NCBI RefSeq assembly: GCF_019711565.1
Contig: NZ_JAIGNN010000002.1
Coordinates: 806,001 to 870,000, forward strand
Reading direction: 5' to 3'
DNA: 64,000 nt
From: Qipengyuania proteolytica
GTDB taxonomy: Bacteria > Pseudomonadota > Alphaproteobacteria > Sphingomonadales > Sphingomonadaceae
Shown piece after piece: positions 1 to 7,169 of this stretch. The translations under genes and the position numbers were made by a program. The notes under the pieces are model-generated. The model made no database searches, had not been told where the DNA came from, and saw only the letters and a list, made by a program, of their open reading frames with translations. Every line of letters starts with the position of its first letter. Positions within the stretch are counted from its first letter, which is position 1.

Positions 1-644
1 GACACGACTGCGGCGCTCTGGCCGAACTCGTCGAAGGCCTTGCCGCCGTTTTCAAGCAGGGGGATCAGGTTGGTCGCATCGGAGGCGATGGCCTCCATGT
101 AGAACCGCATCTCGTCCGAACTGACGTTCGCCTTGACGAGGCTGTCGTAATACAGCTGCAGCGCGTCCTTGCCGCCCAGTCCTTTGAAGGCCTCGGCGGT
201 CACGCCCACCTTGGGGGCGATGTTTTCGAAGAAGTCGGCCATGCCGCCGCCGCCAGTGGCGCGGAAGTCGCCGACCTTGTCTTGCACGTCCTTGAAGATG
301 TCGCCGAGCTTGTCGGCCTCGATGCCGACCGTCTTCGCGCCGTAGGCGAGCCGCTGGAAATCTTCGAAGCCCTCGCCCGCGACCTGCGCAGCCACCTTCA
401 TCTCGCGGCTCGATTCGACCAGGTCCTTGGTCGTCTTGGCCAGCGCCACGCCGATCCCGGCGAGCGGGGCGGTGATCGCTGCCGACATCTTGATGCCGAT
501 CGACTGGATGCGCTTGCCGGTCTTCTCGAAGCTGCGGCGGGTCTGCTCGAACTGCTTGGCAGCCAGATCCGCGCCCTTCTCGAAGGCCGCTGTTTCCAGC
601 GAGAGATTGACCGCGAGGCGGGCGATCACGTCACCGAGTGCCAT
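1..644 (-). CDS. Phage tail tape measure protein, N-terminal part (cut by window edge)
   Basis: The minus-strand frame opens with ATG at 642-644 and stays open to the left edge, so only the first 214 or so residues are seen. It begins MALGDVIARLAVNLSLETAAFEKGA in type, followed by an alpha-helical, Ala/Lys/Glu-rich stretch typical of tape measure proteins, which set tail length and are threaded through the tail tube. Position supports the call: it directly follows the tail tube and tail-assembly-chaperone genes, as in lambdoid and HK97-like phages. The start overlaps the end of the upstream chaperone frame by 14 bases. The C-terminal part, where lytic or membrane segments usually lie, is outside the window. 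Confidence 0.85.
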   Translation of the reverse strand, partial: MALGDVIARLAVNLSLETAAFEKGADLAAKQFEQTRRSFEKTGKRIQSIGIKMSAAITAPLAGIGVALAKTTKDLVESSREMKVAAQVAGEGFEDFQRLAYGAKTVGIEADKLGDIFKDVQDKVGDFRATGGGGMADFFENIAPKVGVTAEAFKGLGGKDALQLYYDSLVKANVSSDEMRFYMEAIASDATNLIPLLENGGKAFDEFGQSAAVV

Positions 645-852
645 TCTGGTCTCCCTGCCTCTTGATCATGCGGTCGAACATGCGGCGCACGTCCAGCGCG
701 CCGCTTTCGGGCGTCTTCGGCTTTGCCGGTTTCAGATAGTCATCGAGCGACTTGAGCCGCTTCTCCCGGGCGAAGCGCTCGGCGCTCCACCCGATCATTG
801 TCGCCAGCTCGACGCTGGCCTTCATGCGCGCCCCGACGATCACCGCGAACAT
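631..852 (-). CDS. Second tail assembly chaperone frame (Phage_TAC_6-like), probably a -1 frameshift extension
   Basis: From its only available ATG this frame gives 73 residues. The frame is open without any ATG, GTG or TTG for a further 34 codons upstream, back to a GGGAAAC heptamer at 954-960. Those 34 codons encode the conserved-looking WEELWAQWCEAGLDPDDFW stretch with a following TPR, which resembles the core of small GTA/phage tail chaperones, so the ATG product would lack the start of the domain. I infer the main product is the C-terminal half of a frameshifted fusion with the upstream gene (about 212 residues), equivalent to lambda gpGT. Such chaperones hold the tape measure during tail-tube assembly. 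Independent translation from the internal ATG cannot be excluded. Confidence 0.75.
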   Translation of the reverse strand: MFAVIVGARMKASVELATMIGWSAERFAREKRLKSLDDYLKPAKPKTPESGALDVRRMFDRMIKRQGDQNGTR

Positions 853-884
853 GCGCGGCGTCGCCCGCCAGAAGTCGTCGGGAT

Positions 885-1268
885 CTAGCCCCGCTTCGCA
901 CCACTGCGCCCAGAGCTCTTCCCACGAGGGCGGGCGGCCTTGGGCGCTTTTGCGTTTCCCGGCTTGTCCTCCGGGAACGCGGCGGCGGAGGCCTGCTCCA
1001 GCGCCGCGCTAACCGCTTCGGGATCGGTCCGGATCATCTCCAGCACATCGGCGCGGGTGATCTCGGGATGGTGGCGCTGGAAGGCGGCCAGCGCGATGGC
1101 AGCGCTGGCCGACAGGAACCCTTCTCCCGCCATGGCCATGACTTTGGCCAGCGGCTTGCCTGTCGCCTCCTCGACCGTGAGCATCGCTTCCATGTCGAGG
1201 GCGAGGGTGAACTCGCGCCCGTCGCTTAGGACCAGCGCGACTTCACCCTTCAGCGGATTACGGGCCAT
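885..1268 (-). CDS. Tail assembly chaperone, GTA gp10-like
   Basis: This 127-residue protein resembles the gene-transfer-agent gp10 / tail tube associated chaperone family: a short beta N-terminus (GEVALVLSDGREFTLALD) followed by helices and a basic, disordered Ala/Lys/Arg C-terminus. It lies between the tail tube and tape measure genes, where phages of this type encode the tail chaperone G. Its ATG overlaps the stop of the tube gene (ATGA at 1266-1270), implying coupled translation. Codons 103-105 (Pro-Gly-Asn) contain the heptamer GGGAAAC in the phase needed for a -1 slip into the downstream chaperone frame. Terminating at the TAG at 885-887 would give the short form; slippage gives the long form. 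Confidence 0.85.
   Translation of the reverse strand: MARNPLKGEVALVLSDGREFTLALDMEAMLTVEEATGKPLAKVMAMAGEGFLSASAAIALAAFQRHHPEITRADVLEMIRTDPEAVSAALEQASAAAFPEDKPGNAKAPKAARPRGKSSGRSGAKRG
954..960 (-). other. Candidate programmed -1 ribosomal frameshift site GGGAAAC
   Basis: On the minus strand the bases read G GGA AAC in the zero frame of the upstream chaperone gene, the X XXY YYZ pattern of canonical -1 slippery sites. A tandem slip places the ribosome in the frame of the downstream chaperone, which is open to its stop at 631 and has no usable start codon before 852. The location, between tail tube and tape measure genes, is exactly where lambda and many long-tailed phages use such a shift. Confidence 0.75.
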
Positions 1269-1726
1269 CAGACAGGCGGCGTGTAGGCTGCGCCGGTCAC
1301 GGCACCGCTAACGGCCATGGTCACCGTGGCTTCCATCTTGCCGTCGGCGGTCACCTCGCCCTTGTCGTAGCCGGTGACGACCACCAGCGTGTCGTAGGTC
1401 CAGGCCAGCACGCCGGTCTCGGGGATGTTGAACCGCACGGCGCGCGCGTCGCCGCCCGACAGTGCATCCTCGATCGCCAGGTCGGTATCGGTGCCCGGGC
1501 GGAAGTTGAGCGTCACCTCGATCTCGCCACCGTCGATCATGCCGCTGGTATACTGACGGCGGCGGTTCGGCGACTTGAGATGCGTGGTCTCCACCCGCTC
1601 CGACGTGTCGCTCGGCAGCGAGAAGCTGACCACCTCCACCAGCTCGTAGAGGTTTGCGACCGTGTCGTCGCTGCTCAGCCAGACCTCGCCGGCATAGCCG
1701 GTCGAGGCTTCGGTATCTTCAGCCAT
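1268..1726 (-). CDS. Major tail tube protein
   Basis: A 152-residue, beta-rich protein that starts MAEDTEASTGYAGEV and contains the PSDTSERVETTHLKSP segment with NRRRQYTSGMIDGGEIEVTL, a pattern common to siphophage tail tube proteins (lambda gpV / TP901-1 MTP-like fold). These polymerise as hexamer rings to form the tail tube. Gene order (connector, gp10, terminator, tube, chaperones, tape measure) agrees. The stop overlaps the next gene's ATG by one base pair pattern ATGA, so translation is likely coupled. Confidence 0.85.
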   Translation of the reverse strand: MAEDTEASTGYAGEVWLSSDDTVANLYELVEVVSFSLPSDTSERVETTHLKSPNRRRQYTSGMIDGGEIEVTLNFRPGTDTDLAIEDALSGGDARAVRFNIPETGVLAWTYDTLVVVTGYDKGEVTADGKMEATVTMAVSGAVTGAAYTPPV

Positions 1727-1745
1727 CGATGTGCTCCTGTTCGAC

Positions 1746-2159
1746 CTATGCCAATCTGTGTTCGGTGAGCAGGTCGAGGCTCAACCGATGAACGAATCCC
1801 ACGCCGCTGACGTCTTCGCCGAGGTCGCGCGGCCCCTCTGCCTTGGTGCGGCCGAAGGCGATGCCACCGACCTCGTCGGACTCGGCCACCGCGGCGATCA
1901 CCGCCTCGGCCAGCGCCCGCGCCTGCCCGTAGCTCGAAGAGAAGACGTCCACCTGCACCCGCGTCTGCCGTGCGCCCTGGTAACCGCCCAGGTGCTCGGG
2001 CCGCGGATCGCTGATCGTCTGCATCCTGATGTAAGGCAGCCCCGAATCCTGCGGAACCTTCGTCCAGTGGATCCGCGCCTTCCCGCCGCTGACGAGCGCT
2101 GCAGCCAGCGTCGTGTCGCTTTCGAGACGCTTCGCCAGCGCGGTCTGCATGTCGGCCAC
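1746..2159 (-). CDS. Tail terminator / completion protein, DUF3168 family
   Basis: The 137-residue product has the DUF3168 pattern: a short N-terminal helix (MQTALAKRLESDTTLAAAL), the phrase WTKVPQDSGLPYIRMQ, and the VQVDVFSSSYGQARALAEAV strand-helix unit. This family caps the tail tube and joins it to the head connector in HK97-like phages and gene transfer agents. It lies one base downstream of the HK97 gp10-like gene and 20 bases before the tube gene, consistent with the usual head-tail joining order. Confidence 0.85.
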   Translation of the reverse strand: MADMQTALAKRLESDTTLAAALVSGGKARIHWTKVPQDSGLPYIRMQTISDPRPEHLGGYQGARQTRVQVDVFSSSYGQARALAEAVIAAVAESDEVGGIAFGRTKAEGPRDLGEDVSGVGFVHRLSLDLLTEHRLA

Positions 2160-2160
2160 G

Positions 2161-2628
2161 CTACTTTCCCTTCGCCGCCTTCTTGCGCGCCCGCGCCGCT
2201 GTCTTCGCCACTTCGTCGCGGATGACGTCGATCACCTCGTCGACCACCGCCTGCCCCTCGCTGTCCGCAGCGGGGCGCATGAACGGGTTGGCCGGCATGT
2301 TGACCGTGCCGAACTCCTGGAACGCGCCGACACCGCCCTGCTGCCGCCCGGTGGGGCCGGTCAGCATGTCGATGCCCGTCTGCCGCTCGAACTTGCGCGA
2401 ACCCGGTATCCTCCGCGCCCGCGCCTTCTTCGTCGTGATGCTGTCCCGCAAGTCGCCTTCGTCGACGGGAACCTTCGCCTTGGCCGCGTCCTCGATGCGC
2501 TTCATCGACTTCCGCAATCCGCGCATCACCGCGTTTTTACCCAGCGTCGTCCTGCCGCTCAGCTGCTCCAGTTCGACCAGCGCCTCCTCGACGCCGCCGA
2601 AGCCCTGAAGCTCGACTGTCGGTTTCAT
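2161..2628 (-). CDS. HK97 gp10-like head-tail/neck protein
   Basis: A 155-residue protein with the HK97 gp10 family hallmarks: a basic helical N-terminal half (KSMKRIEDAAKAKVPVDEGDLRDSI) and the conserved GAFQEFGTVNMPANPFMRPA loop in the second half, followed by a lysine-rich helical C-terminus. Members take part in completing the head-to-tail connection or tail tube. The gene lies between the connector genes and the DUF3168 gene, spaced by one base from the latter. Confidence 0.87.
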   Translation of the reverse strand: MKPTVELQGFGGVEEALVELEQLSGRTTLGKNAVMRGLRKSMKRIEDAAKAKVPVDEGDLRDSITTKKARARRIPGSRKFERQTGIDMLTGPTGRQQGGVGAFQEFGTVNMPANPFMRPAADSEGQAVVDEVIDVIRDEVAKTAARARKKAAKGK

Positions 2629-2632
2629 AGAG

Positions 2633-2794
2633 CTATTTGGAGCTCGATCCGTTCGTGACCTCGACGAGCTTGGCCTGGGCGAGATTCTTCGCCTCGCGCT
2701 CGGTCACCTCGTAGGTGTCGCCCTTCTTCTTTTTCCACGTCTTCCCGTGGGCGTTGTTGTGCTCGCGGATGGCCTTCACGGTAACTTTCTTCAT
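2633..2794 (-). CDS. Small phage protein, paralogue of the 3710-3907 product
   Basis: A 53-residue basic protein from ATG 2792-2794; this ATG overlaps the stop of the head-tail joining gene (ATGA). Its core, KKGDTYEVTEREAKNLAQAK followed by LVEV, matches KGETFEVNDHEGKELVERG followed by LVKKV in the 65-residue product at 3710-3907, so the two are diverged copies. Proteins of this kind (a single small beta-helix unit) are common beside phage connector genes; their function is not known to me. Possible roles are capsid/neck decoration or assembly accessory. Confidence 0.75.
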   Translation of the reverse strand: MKKVTVKAIREHNNAHGKTWKKKKGDTYEVTEREAKNLAQAKLVEVTNGSSSK

Positions 2795-3120
2795 CACGTT
2801 CTCCTGACCGCCGTCACCTCGATCTCGCCGCGGCACGGCGTATCGACGGCAATTCCTTCGATGTCCCATGCCGCGCCAGCGTGCGCGATTCTGTCTGTCA
2901 GCCGCAGCCCCTGTGTCACGGGGTTCGACAGCATGTTGAAGGTCGCGGCCTGCTGGCCCTGCTCCATCGCTGCCTGCCGCCGCTCGCTGCCTTGTCCGTA
3001 AAAGACCGCGGCCCACTCCTGCCCGATCGTGCCCCAGCTCTCGACGTCTTCGTTGTAGGCATCCTGCGTCACGGTCGCCCGCTCCAGCTTCACCAGCTGG
3101 TCGCGCCGTCCGATGCGCAT
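2794..3120 (-). CDS. Head-tail joining (adaptor/stopper) protein
   Basis: A 108-residue protein starting MRIGRRDQLVKLERATVTQD, with the Phage_H_T_join family pattern: N-terminal strands describing a small beta barrel, W in the middle (EWAAVFYGQGSERRQA) and TDRIAHAGAAWDIEGIA near the C-terminus. The family (SPP1 gp16, HK97 gp7-like) closes the head and docks the tail. I chose the ATG at 3118-3120 because it overlaps the preceding stop (ATGA) and matches the family start; the longer open frame upstream is non-coding in this phase. Confidence 0.85.
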   Translation of the reverse strand: MRIGRRDQLVKLERATVTQDAYNEDVESWGTIGQEWAAVFYGQGSERRQAAMEQGQQAATFNMLSNPVTQGLRLTDRIAHAGAAWDIEGIAVDTPCRGEIEVTAVRRT

Positions 3121-3686
3121 CAGATCGACACCTGCCGGAAAGACGAGCACAGCGAGGTGACACCCAGCGGAGCCTCGCCCGCCATGCCGGTGGAGACCAC
3201 CGCTTCGCGGTTCATGAACAGATGCGCCAGCATCATCCGCACCGCCTGCACCAAGGCCGACGGCGGTGAGGCAAACCCCGCATCGAATGTCACCTCGACC
3301 GCACCGCCGACACCCGTCGGCCAGCTCTTCCCGATGCCGGGACGCAACAGCCCGCTGGCCGTGAACCGGTAATCGGCCACGTCCTCGGTGACCTCGGCCC
3401 CGTCGCCGTCGAGATAGGTGATCCCGGTCACATCGGTCACCGGCCTCACCGCAAGGTCGAGCTGATCCGCCGGAAAGCTTTCCGCAGACCACGTCAGTCC
3501 GGTCACCGGCCCCAGCTTCACCCCGCACCAGCGCTCGACAAACTCGATCGCCGCATCCCGCAGCGCCGAGATCAGCGCATCCTCGCTGCCGTTCGTAACC
3601 CGCAGATGCGCCTTGCAATCATCGAGCGACAGGATGGCTTCCCCATACCCATCGGGCATGGGAACATGACCAAGCTCGAACCGCAT
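3120..3686 (-). CDS. Head-tail connector, HK97 gp6-like
   Basis: This 188-residue protein has the gp6-like connector architecture: an N-terminal helix beginning SLDDCKAHLRV with the following EDALISALRDAAIEFVERWCG, a central beta region (PVTDVTGITYLDGDGAEV), and a C-terminal helix PSALVQAVRMMLAHLFMNRE. gp6 proteins form a ring under the portal vertex to which the stopper and tail bind. It is downstream of the capsid gene and directly coupled (ATGA) to the joining protein. Confidence 0.87.
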   Translation of the reverse strand: MRFELGHVPMPDGYGEAILSLDDCKAHLRVTNGSEDALISALRDAAIEFVERWCGVKLGPVTGLTWSAESFPADQLDLAVRPVTDVTGITYLDGDGAEVTEDVADYRFTASGLLRPGIGKSWPTGVGGAVEVTFDAGFASPPSALVQAVRMMLAHLFMNREAVVSTGMAGEAPLGVTSLCSSFRQVSI

Positions 3687-3709
3687 GACGCCTCAGTCTC
3701 CGTGCGGCC

Positions 3710-3907
3710 TCAGGCCGACTTGTTCTCGGGCTTTTTAGCCACCTTGGCCTTCGGCTTCGGTGCGGCCTTCTCGGCGGGGACCTTCTTCACGAGGCCGCGC
3801 TCGACGAGCTCCTTGCCCTCGTGGTCGTTGACCTCGAAGGTCTCGCCCTTCTCCTTGCGCCCGCCCGCGGACGAAACACGGATAGTGTCCAGTGCCTTGA
3901 CTTTCAT
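3710..3907 (-). CDS. Small phage protein with lysine-rich tail, paralogue of 2633-2794
   Basis: A 65-residue basic protein beginning MKVKALDTIRVSSAGGR. Residues 17-43 resemble the 53-residue protein encoded at 2633-2794, while the C-terminal 20 residues are a Lys/Ala/Pro tail. It sits between the major capsid and gp6 connector genes. No enzyme motif is visible. The position and size allow a decoration or head-completion role, but that is a guess. Confidence 0.72.
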   Translation of the reverse strand: MKVKALDTIRVSSAGGRKEKGETFEVNDHEGKELVERGLVKKVPAEKAAPKPKAKVAKKPENKSA

Positions 3908-3995
3908 GGTCGTGCTCCTTTCCGGGGCGTCGCCGCAGCGGCGCCCGGGAAAAGAGGGGCGGCCCGAAGGCCGCCCGCTCCCATCGTCAGGTCGA

Positions 3996-5228
3996 TTAGC
4001 TCGTCAGGTCGGTGATGACCGACGCAAAGTCGCCCTTCACGAACGCTTCGGGGCGATAGACCGCGAGCGCCAAGCGCTCTTCGGCAAGGATGGTGACCAG
4101 GTTCTTCCGGAAGTTCTGATCGTCCTCGGTCGAGATTTCGACGCGGGCATCTTCGCGGTCGAAGATCTGTGCGCCCATGCCGAAACTGCCGACCAGGTAG
4201 TTGCCTGCGGTCATCGCCTGGGTGGCGACAACCGGAAGGCCCCAAAGGCGCGGCTGTGCCGAATCCTGCGGGTTGCCGATGAGATAATTCTCGTTGGCAT
4301 CCTTGGTGGTCTCGATGCCGAACCAGTCGATCGGGTTCAGCACCACGCCGTTTGCGGGGAGTTCCGCCAGCGCGGCCTGCAGCATTGCGACGCGGATGAC
4401 ATCGATCTTCGTCGGCGCGTCCACAATCGCGAGGTTGGCCGTCGGAGCCGAAGCCTGCGTGTAGATGCCGTTGAGGTCGGTGCCGGTGCCGCCGCCGTTC
4501 AGCAGCTGGTCTTCCTCGACCAGCTTCAGGCCGTAGCGCAGGCGACCGTCGATGTAGCTCTGCAGCGCAGGCACGTCGTCGAGGATCTGACGGGTGGCCA
4601 GCACCCAGTGCGCAATCGTGGTGACCGAAGTGGTCACGATGTCGAACTTGATCTCCGACTGCGGCTTGGCAGTGCCGCCGGTCTCGGTGTGGGTATCCGC
4701 CGAGTTTGTGAACCCGGTTTCCTTCGGATACTGGATCGAGCTGGTGCTCGTCCGGCCCTGCATCAGCAGGTCGCGGATGGTCAGGCGACGCTCGATGCCC
4801 GGCACCACCGACAGCCGGACCGGATCGATCAGGTCGCCGGCCGAGCCATCGGCATCGGTGGTCAGCGAGCTGATGATCGCCTTCACGTCCATGTCGACGC
4901 CGACGCGGCCCTTCGACCAGCCATTGTCGAGGAACGCCTTGACCTCGTCCGCTTCGACGAAGCGCTGGCCTGCGGTCTTGCGACCCTCGCCCGCGTCGTC
5001 CTTCTTGAACAGGGTCATCTTCTGCTCGAGCTCGTCCAGGCGAGCCTTCGCTTCATTGGCGGCCGTGATGGCCTCGTCGGCCTTCAGCTTCGCGCCTTCG
5101 CTAAGGCCCTCGCCCTTTTCGGCGCGGCCGATGGCGTCTTCGGCAACTGCCTTCAGCTCGTCGAAGCGGGCGTCGAACGCAGCTTTGGTTTCAGCGGCGA
5201 GCTCCGCCGCAGTCTTCTGTTCACTCAT
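3996..5228 (-). CDS. Major capsid protein, HK97 fold
   Basis: A 410-residue capsid subunit. The first roughly 100 residues are a charged coiled-coil scaffold (delta) domain that the adjacent prohead protease would remove, as in HK97 gp5. The remainder carries capsid features such as the GSAGDLIDPVRLSVVPGIER-type N-arm and E-loop region, IAHWVLATRQILDDVPALQS, and ANGVVLNPIDWFGIE in the A domain. Upstream protease, portal and terminase genes are in the standard order, all on the minus strand. Confidence 0.95.
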   Translation of the reverse strand: MSEQKTAAELAAETKAAFDARFDELKAVAEDAIGRAEKGEGLSEGAKLKADEAITAANEAKARLDELEQKMTLFKKDDAGEGRKTAGQRFVEADEVKAFLDNGWSKGRVGVDMDVKAIISSLTTDADGSAGDLIDPVRLSVVPGIERRLTIRDLLMQGRTSTSSIQYPKETGFTNSADTHTETGGTAKPQSEIKFDIVTTSVTTIAHWVLATRQILDDVPALQSYIDGRLRYGLKLVEEDQLLNGGGTGTDLNGIYTQASAPTANLAIVDAPTKIDVIRVAMLQAALAELPANGVVLNPIDWFGIETTKDANENYLIGNPQDSAQPRLWGLPVVATQAMTAGNYLVGSFGMGAQIFDREDARVEISTEDDQNFRKNLVTILAEERLALAVYRPEAFVKGDFASVITDLTS

Positions 5229-5255
5229 GATACTGGATCCCTATCTGGGGTGAGT

Positions 5256-5909
5256 TCAGGCGCGCAGCTGCGCGTCCATGGCCGACCAGAAGTCGACCGC
5301 GGGTTCACTGCCGGGCTCACCCCGGAGCAGAGGCGCGAGACCCTTGCCGGCGATTGCCGTGGCCTCGCTCTTCGAGAACCCTGCCTCCCGCAGGAAGCTC
5401 TCGAATTGCGGAAGCGAAGGCAGGCCGCCTTCGCGAATCTGTTTGACGTCCGTCACCGAGGCGTGACGGTTGGCGGGGAAATTGACGGGCGAGACTTCCC
5501 ATAGATCCAGCTTCTGCAGCAGCCGGACGTTGCGTCGCTTCGGGTCGTCCTTGCTCTCGACGACCTCGTATCCGATCGACAGGCCGCGCATCTGCTTCTT
5601 CATCAGTCCGCGATGGACGCGGCGCCCAAGCTCGTCCTCGAGGTCGATTTCACCCTTCAGCCACAGGCCCTTTTCATCCTCGACCATATCGGTCCAGCTT
5701 CCGATGGGCGGGTTGTACGTCTCGTGGTGCCACAGCATCAGCGGCATTGTTCCGGCCTTCCGGTGTGCCACGATGGAATCGGCAAATGCACCGCGGACGA
5801 TCACGTCGCCGTAGCTGTCCGGTTCGTCGTCGAAGGTGCTGCCATAACCCTCGATCACGCCTTGCGCGTCTGTCGCCTTGATTTCGAGGCTGAAGCTCTT
5901 GTGGTGCAT
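5256..5909 (-). CDS. Prohead maturation protease, HK97 family (S78)
   Basis: The 217-residue protein shows the HK97 prohead protease pattern: GVIEGYGSTFDDEPDSYGDV near the N-terminus, a catalytic-type His in PLMLWHHETYNPPIGSW, and the Ser in RGLSIGYEVVES, followed by LDLWEVSPVNFPAN. It cleaves the delta domain from the capsid protein during head maturation. The gene lies 27 bases upstream of the capsid gene and 3 bases downstream of the portal gene stop. Confidence 0.93.
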   Translation of the reverse strand: MHHKSFSLEIKATDAQGVIEGYGSTFDDEPDSYGDVIVRGAFADSIVAHRKAGTMPLMLWHHETYNPPIGSWTDMVEDEKGLWLKGEIDLEDELGRRVHRGLMKKQMRGLSIGYEVVESKDDPKRRNVRLLQKLDLWEVSPVNFPANRHASVTDVKQIREGGLPSLPQFESFLREAGFSKSEATAIAGKGLAPLLRGEPGSEPAVDFWSAMDAQLRA

Positions 5910-5912
5910 GTC

Positions 5913-7169
5913 CTAGCCTTCCTGCCCGGTCTCGCCGATCGGGGCGTTCTGCATCTGGATGCGGGGAACATCGCCGCCCGGGACCGGGGCCATGTTCTCC
6001 AGCGCGCGGACCTCGTTGATCGTCATCGCTCCCATCTGCGTCATTTCCTTGTAGAAGGATGCGCGCCCGGCACTGTCGCCGCGCAGCAGCCCTTCCAGGT
6101 TGAACTCGATCGTGATCCCTTCGCTGCGGTCCCGCGCGGTCAGAAGCTGCTTCATCAGCGCCTGCTCGATCCGCTTCAGCCGACGGCGCAGCGTGAACTT
6201 CTGGAAGCCGAGCACGTCGACTTCCTTGCCCGTGCCCCAGTTCGAGGCCTTGTCGCCGTACCCGACCATCGCGGGCGGTACTCCGAAAATACGGCAGATC
6301 TCTTCACCGCTGAACTTGCGGCTCTCCAGCATCTGCGCGTCTTCCGGCGTGATGTTGATCGCTTCCCACTTCAGCCCGTTGTCGAGCAGCATGGGGCGAC
6401 CAGCATTGATCGAGCCTGCGTACTTTTCCTGCAGCAGTGCCTCGACTTCGGCACGCTGCTCTTTGGTCAGTGCTGTGTCGGTCGACATCGTGCCAGACGG
6501 CCTCAGGCCATTACTGAACGTCGAACGCGCAGCCTGTTCTGCCGCAAGAGCGCCGCTAAAGGCGCTACCGCAAAGCGACAGGGTCGAAGCGCCGCCCAGT
6601 GCATTGCCCATCGGGCCGCGGATATGCAGCACGTCCTTCGCACCGCGAACGATGCGTCGGTTGCCCTCAGTCCACTCGTATTCGATCTGGCCGTCACCGG
6701 CGCGGCGCTTGGCCTTCACCAGGTCCGGCCGGATGGGGATTAGCGACAGCACGCTGCCGTCGCTTCGCCGGTCGATTTCCGCGAAGCCGTCGCCGCGCAG
6801 CTCGATGCCGGCGGCGATATATTCCCAGAAGTCCATCGCCGTCTGGTCGAAATTCGGGCTCTCGTGGAGCACGTAGTAAAGCGGGTGACCGCGGGCCACC
6901 TCGCGCACGCCGTTGACCGTGCGGTACACCATCAACGGCAGGCTCGCGATCGTCCCGGCGATCAGGTTCACGCACGCCCAGGTCGCCGTCAGCCCGATCG
7001 GATTCGAACGGTTCGATCCGCCCGCATCCTCGAACTGCGCCAGCGTAACCATGTTCGTGCGGAAGTTCGTTCCGTCGTGGCGGCTCGGCAGGCCAGTGAC
7101 GACGATGCTCTTGCCTTCCAGCGATGCGCCGTCACGCTCCAGGCCAAGCGCGCCCTTCCACCACTTCAT
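5913..7169 (-). CDS. Portal protein, HK97 family
   Basis: From ATG 7167-7169 the product is 418 residues, a normal length for HK97-type portals. It includes the family phrases ATWACVNLIAGTIASLPLMV, the MDFWEYIAAGIELRGDGFAEI segment (in two parts), and FSGEEICRIFGVPPAMVGYG. The portal forms the dodecameric ring at the packaging vertex. The open frame continues upstream, but this ATG overlaps the terminase stop (ATGA at 7166-7169), which fixes the likely start. Confidence 0.93.
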   Translation of the reverse strand: MKWWKGALGLERDGASLEGKSIVVTGLPSRHDGTNFRTNMVTLAQFEDAGGSNRSNPIGLTATWACVNLIAGTIASLPLMVYRTVNGVREVARGHPLYYVLHESPNFDQTAMDFWEYIAAGIELRGDGFAEIDRRSDGSVLSLIPIRPDLVKAKRRAGDGQIEYEWTEGNRRIVRGAKDVLHIRGPMGNALGGASTLSLCGSAFSGALAAEQAARSTFSNGLRPSGTMSTDTALTKEQRAEVEALLQEKYAGSINAGRPMLLDNGLKWEAINITPEDAQMLESRKFSGEEICRIFGVPPAMVGYGDKASNWGTGKEVDVLGFQKFTLRRRLKRIEQALMKQLLTARDRSEGITIEFNLEGLLRGDSAGRASFYKEMTQMGAMTINEVRALENMAPVPGGDVPRIQMQNAPIGETGQEG

